A stretch of DNA of 64,000 bases, from NCBI RefSeq assembly GCF_004769555.1, contig NZ_RQFY01000004.1, forward strand, positions 1,178,001 to 1,242,000, written 5' to 3'. The notes below the pieces were generated by a model that searched no databases, was not told the origin of the DNA, and worked only from the letters and a program-made list of their open reading frames with translations. Below are positions 63,970-64,000 of the stretch, one piece after another (the first letter of the stretch is position 1; each line of letters starts with the position of its first letter). Source of the DNA: Leptospira koniambonensis. Lineage in GTDB: Bacteria; Spirochaetota; Leptospiria; Leptospirales; Leptospiraceae. A program made the translations under genes and the position numbers.

Positions 63970-64000
63970 TCAGCTCATTTGAAACTTGGATCGGGCGTTT

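Overview
The window looks like a chromosomal segment of a Leptospira-type spirochete. The evidence is the overall gene repertoire: many short Leptospira-style lipoproteins, a 23-residue-type leucine-rich-repeat protein, 7TMR-DISM/SpoIIE signalling, an OmpA-like outer membrane protein and a small secreted protein resembling the LIC_10421 family. AT-rich spacers, frequent TTG/GTG starts and the gene order ispE - tRNA-Gln - glmU - prs - rplY - pth fit too. I cannot assign a species. I see no transposase, integrase, phage gene, CRISPR array or rRNA; the region reads as stable chromosome with accessory patches.

Layout. 1-6.6 kb: a leftward class A penicillin-binding protein cut by the window edge, a methyltransferase convergent with a COG2907-type flavoprotein, and an OmpA-domain protein. 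6.6-14.3 kb: small membrane proteins, secreted proteins and lipoproteins, a GC-rich intergenic repeat, a GT4 glycosyltransferase and a serine-hydrolase-like lipoprotein. 14.4-24.7 kb: a class II amidotransferase, then a rightward run of glycosyltransferase, polA, aldo/keto reductase, a MEST-like alpha/beta hydrolase, an unknown gene, a PilZ protein and an OlsB-like acyltransferase ending at a clear terminator, followed by a PiT-like transporter. 24.7-30.8 kb: a lipid catabolism locus with acyl-CoA dehydrogenase and 2,4-dienoyl-CoA reductase divergent from a TetR regulator (two identical-class 13-bp palindromic operators between them), and a Baeyer-Villiger-type monooxygenase with its own 18-bp palindrome. 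30.9-36.6 kb: a two-component system, a sugar transferase fused to a ferritin-like diiron domain, and an LEA14-like lipoprotein. 36.7-41.6 kb: a lone RND pump and a DegT-like protein lacking the PLP lysine. 41.8-55.3 kb: two WYL regulators, a Ste24-type protease, a divergent PfpI/AraC pair, glyoxalase, small secreted proteins, a membrane glycosyltransferase, a tandem-repeat protein and an LRR protein. 55.3-64 kb: housekeeping genes ispE, tRNA-Gln, glmU (N-terminal half only), prs, rplY, pth-like, ftsH, EVE protein and a 7TMR-DISM/SpoIIE phosphatase.

The strongest oddities are three proteins that keep their family fold but break its chemistry or architecture: a Pth homologue whose catalytic His, Asn and Asp are all replaced, a DegT-family protein with Tyr in place of the PLP-binding Lys, and an initiating sugar-phosphate transferase fused to a ferritin-like domain with a complete diiron ligand set. 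Also notable are the two TTACCANTGGTAA operators, the MEST-like hydrolase, the monofunctional GlmU and several GC-rich inverted-repeat elements in intergenic DNA. All family calls come from reading motifs by eye; no database search was possible.
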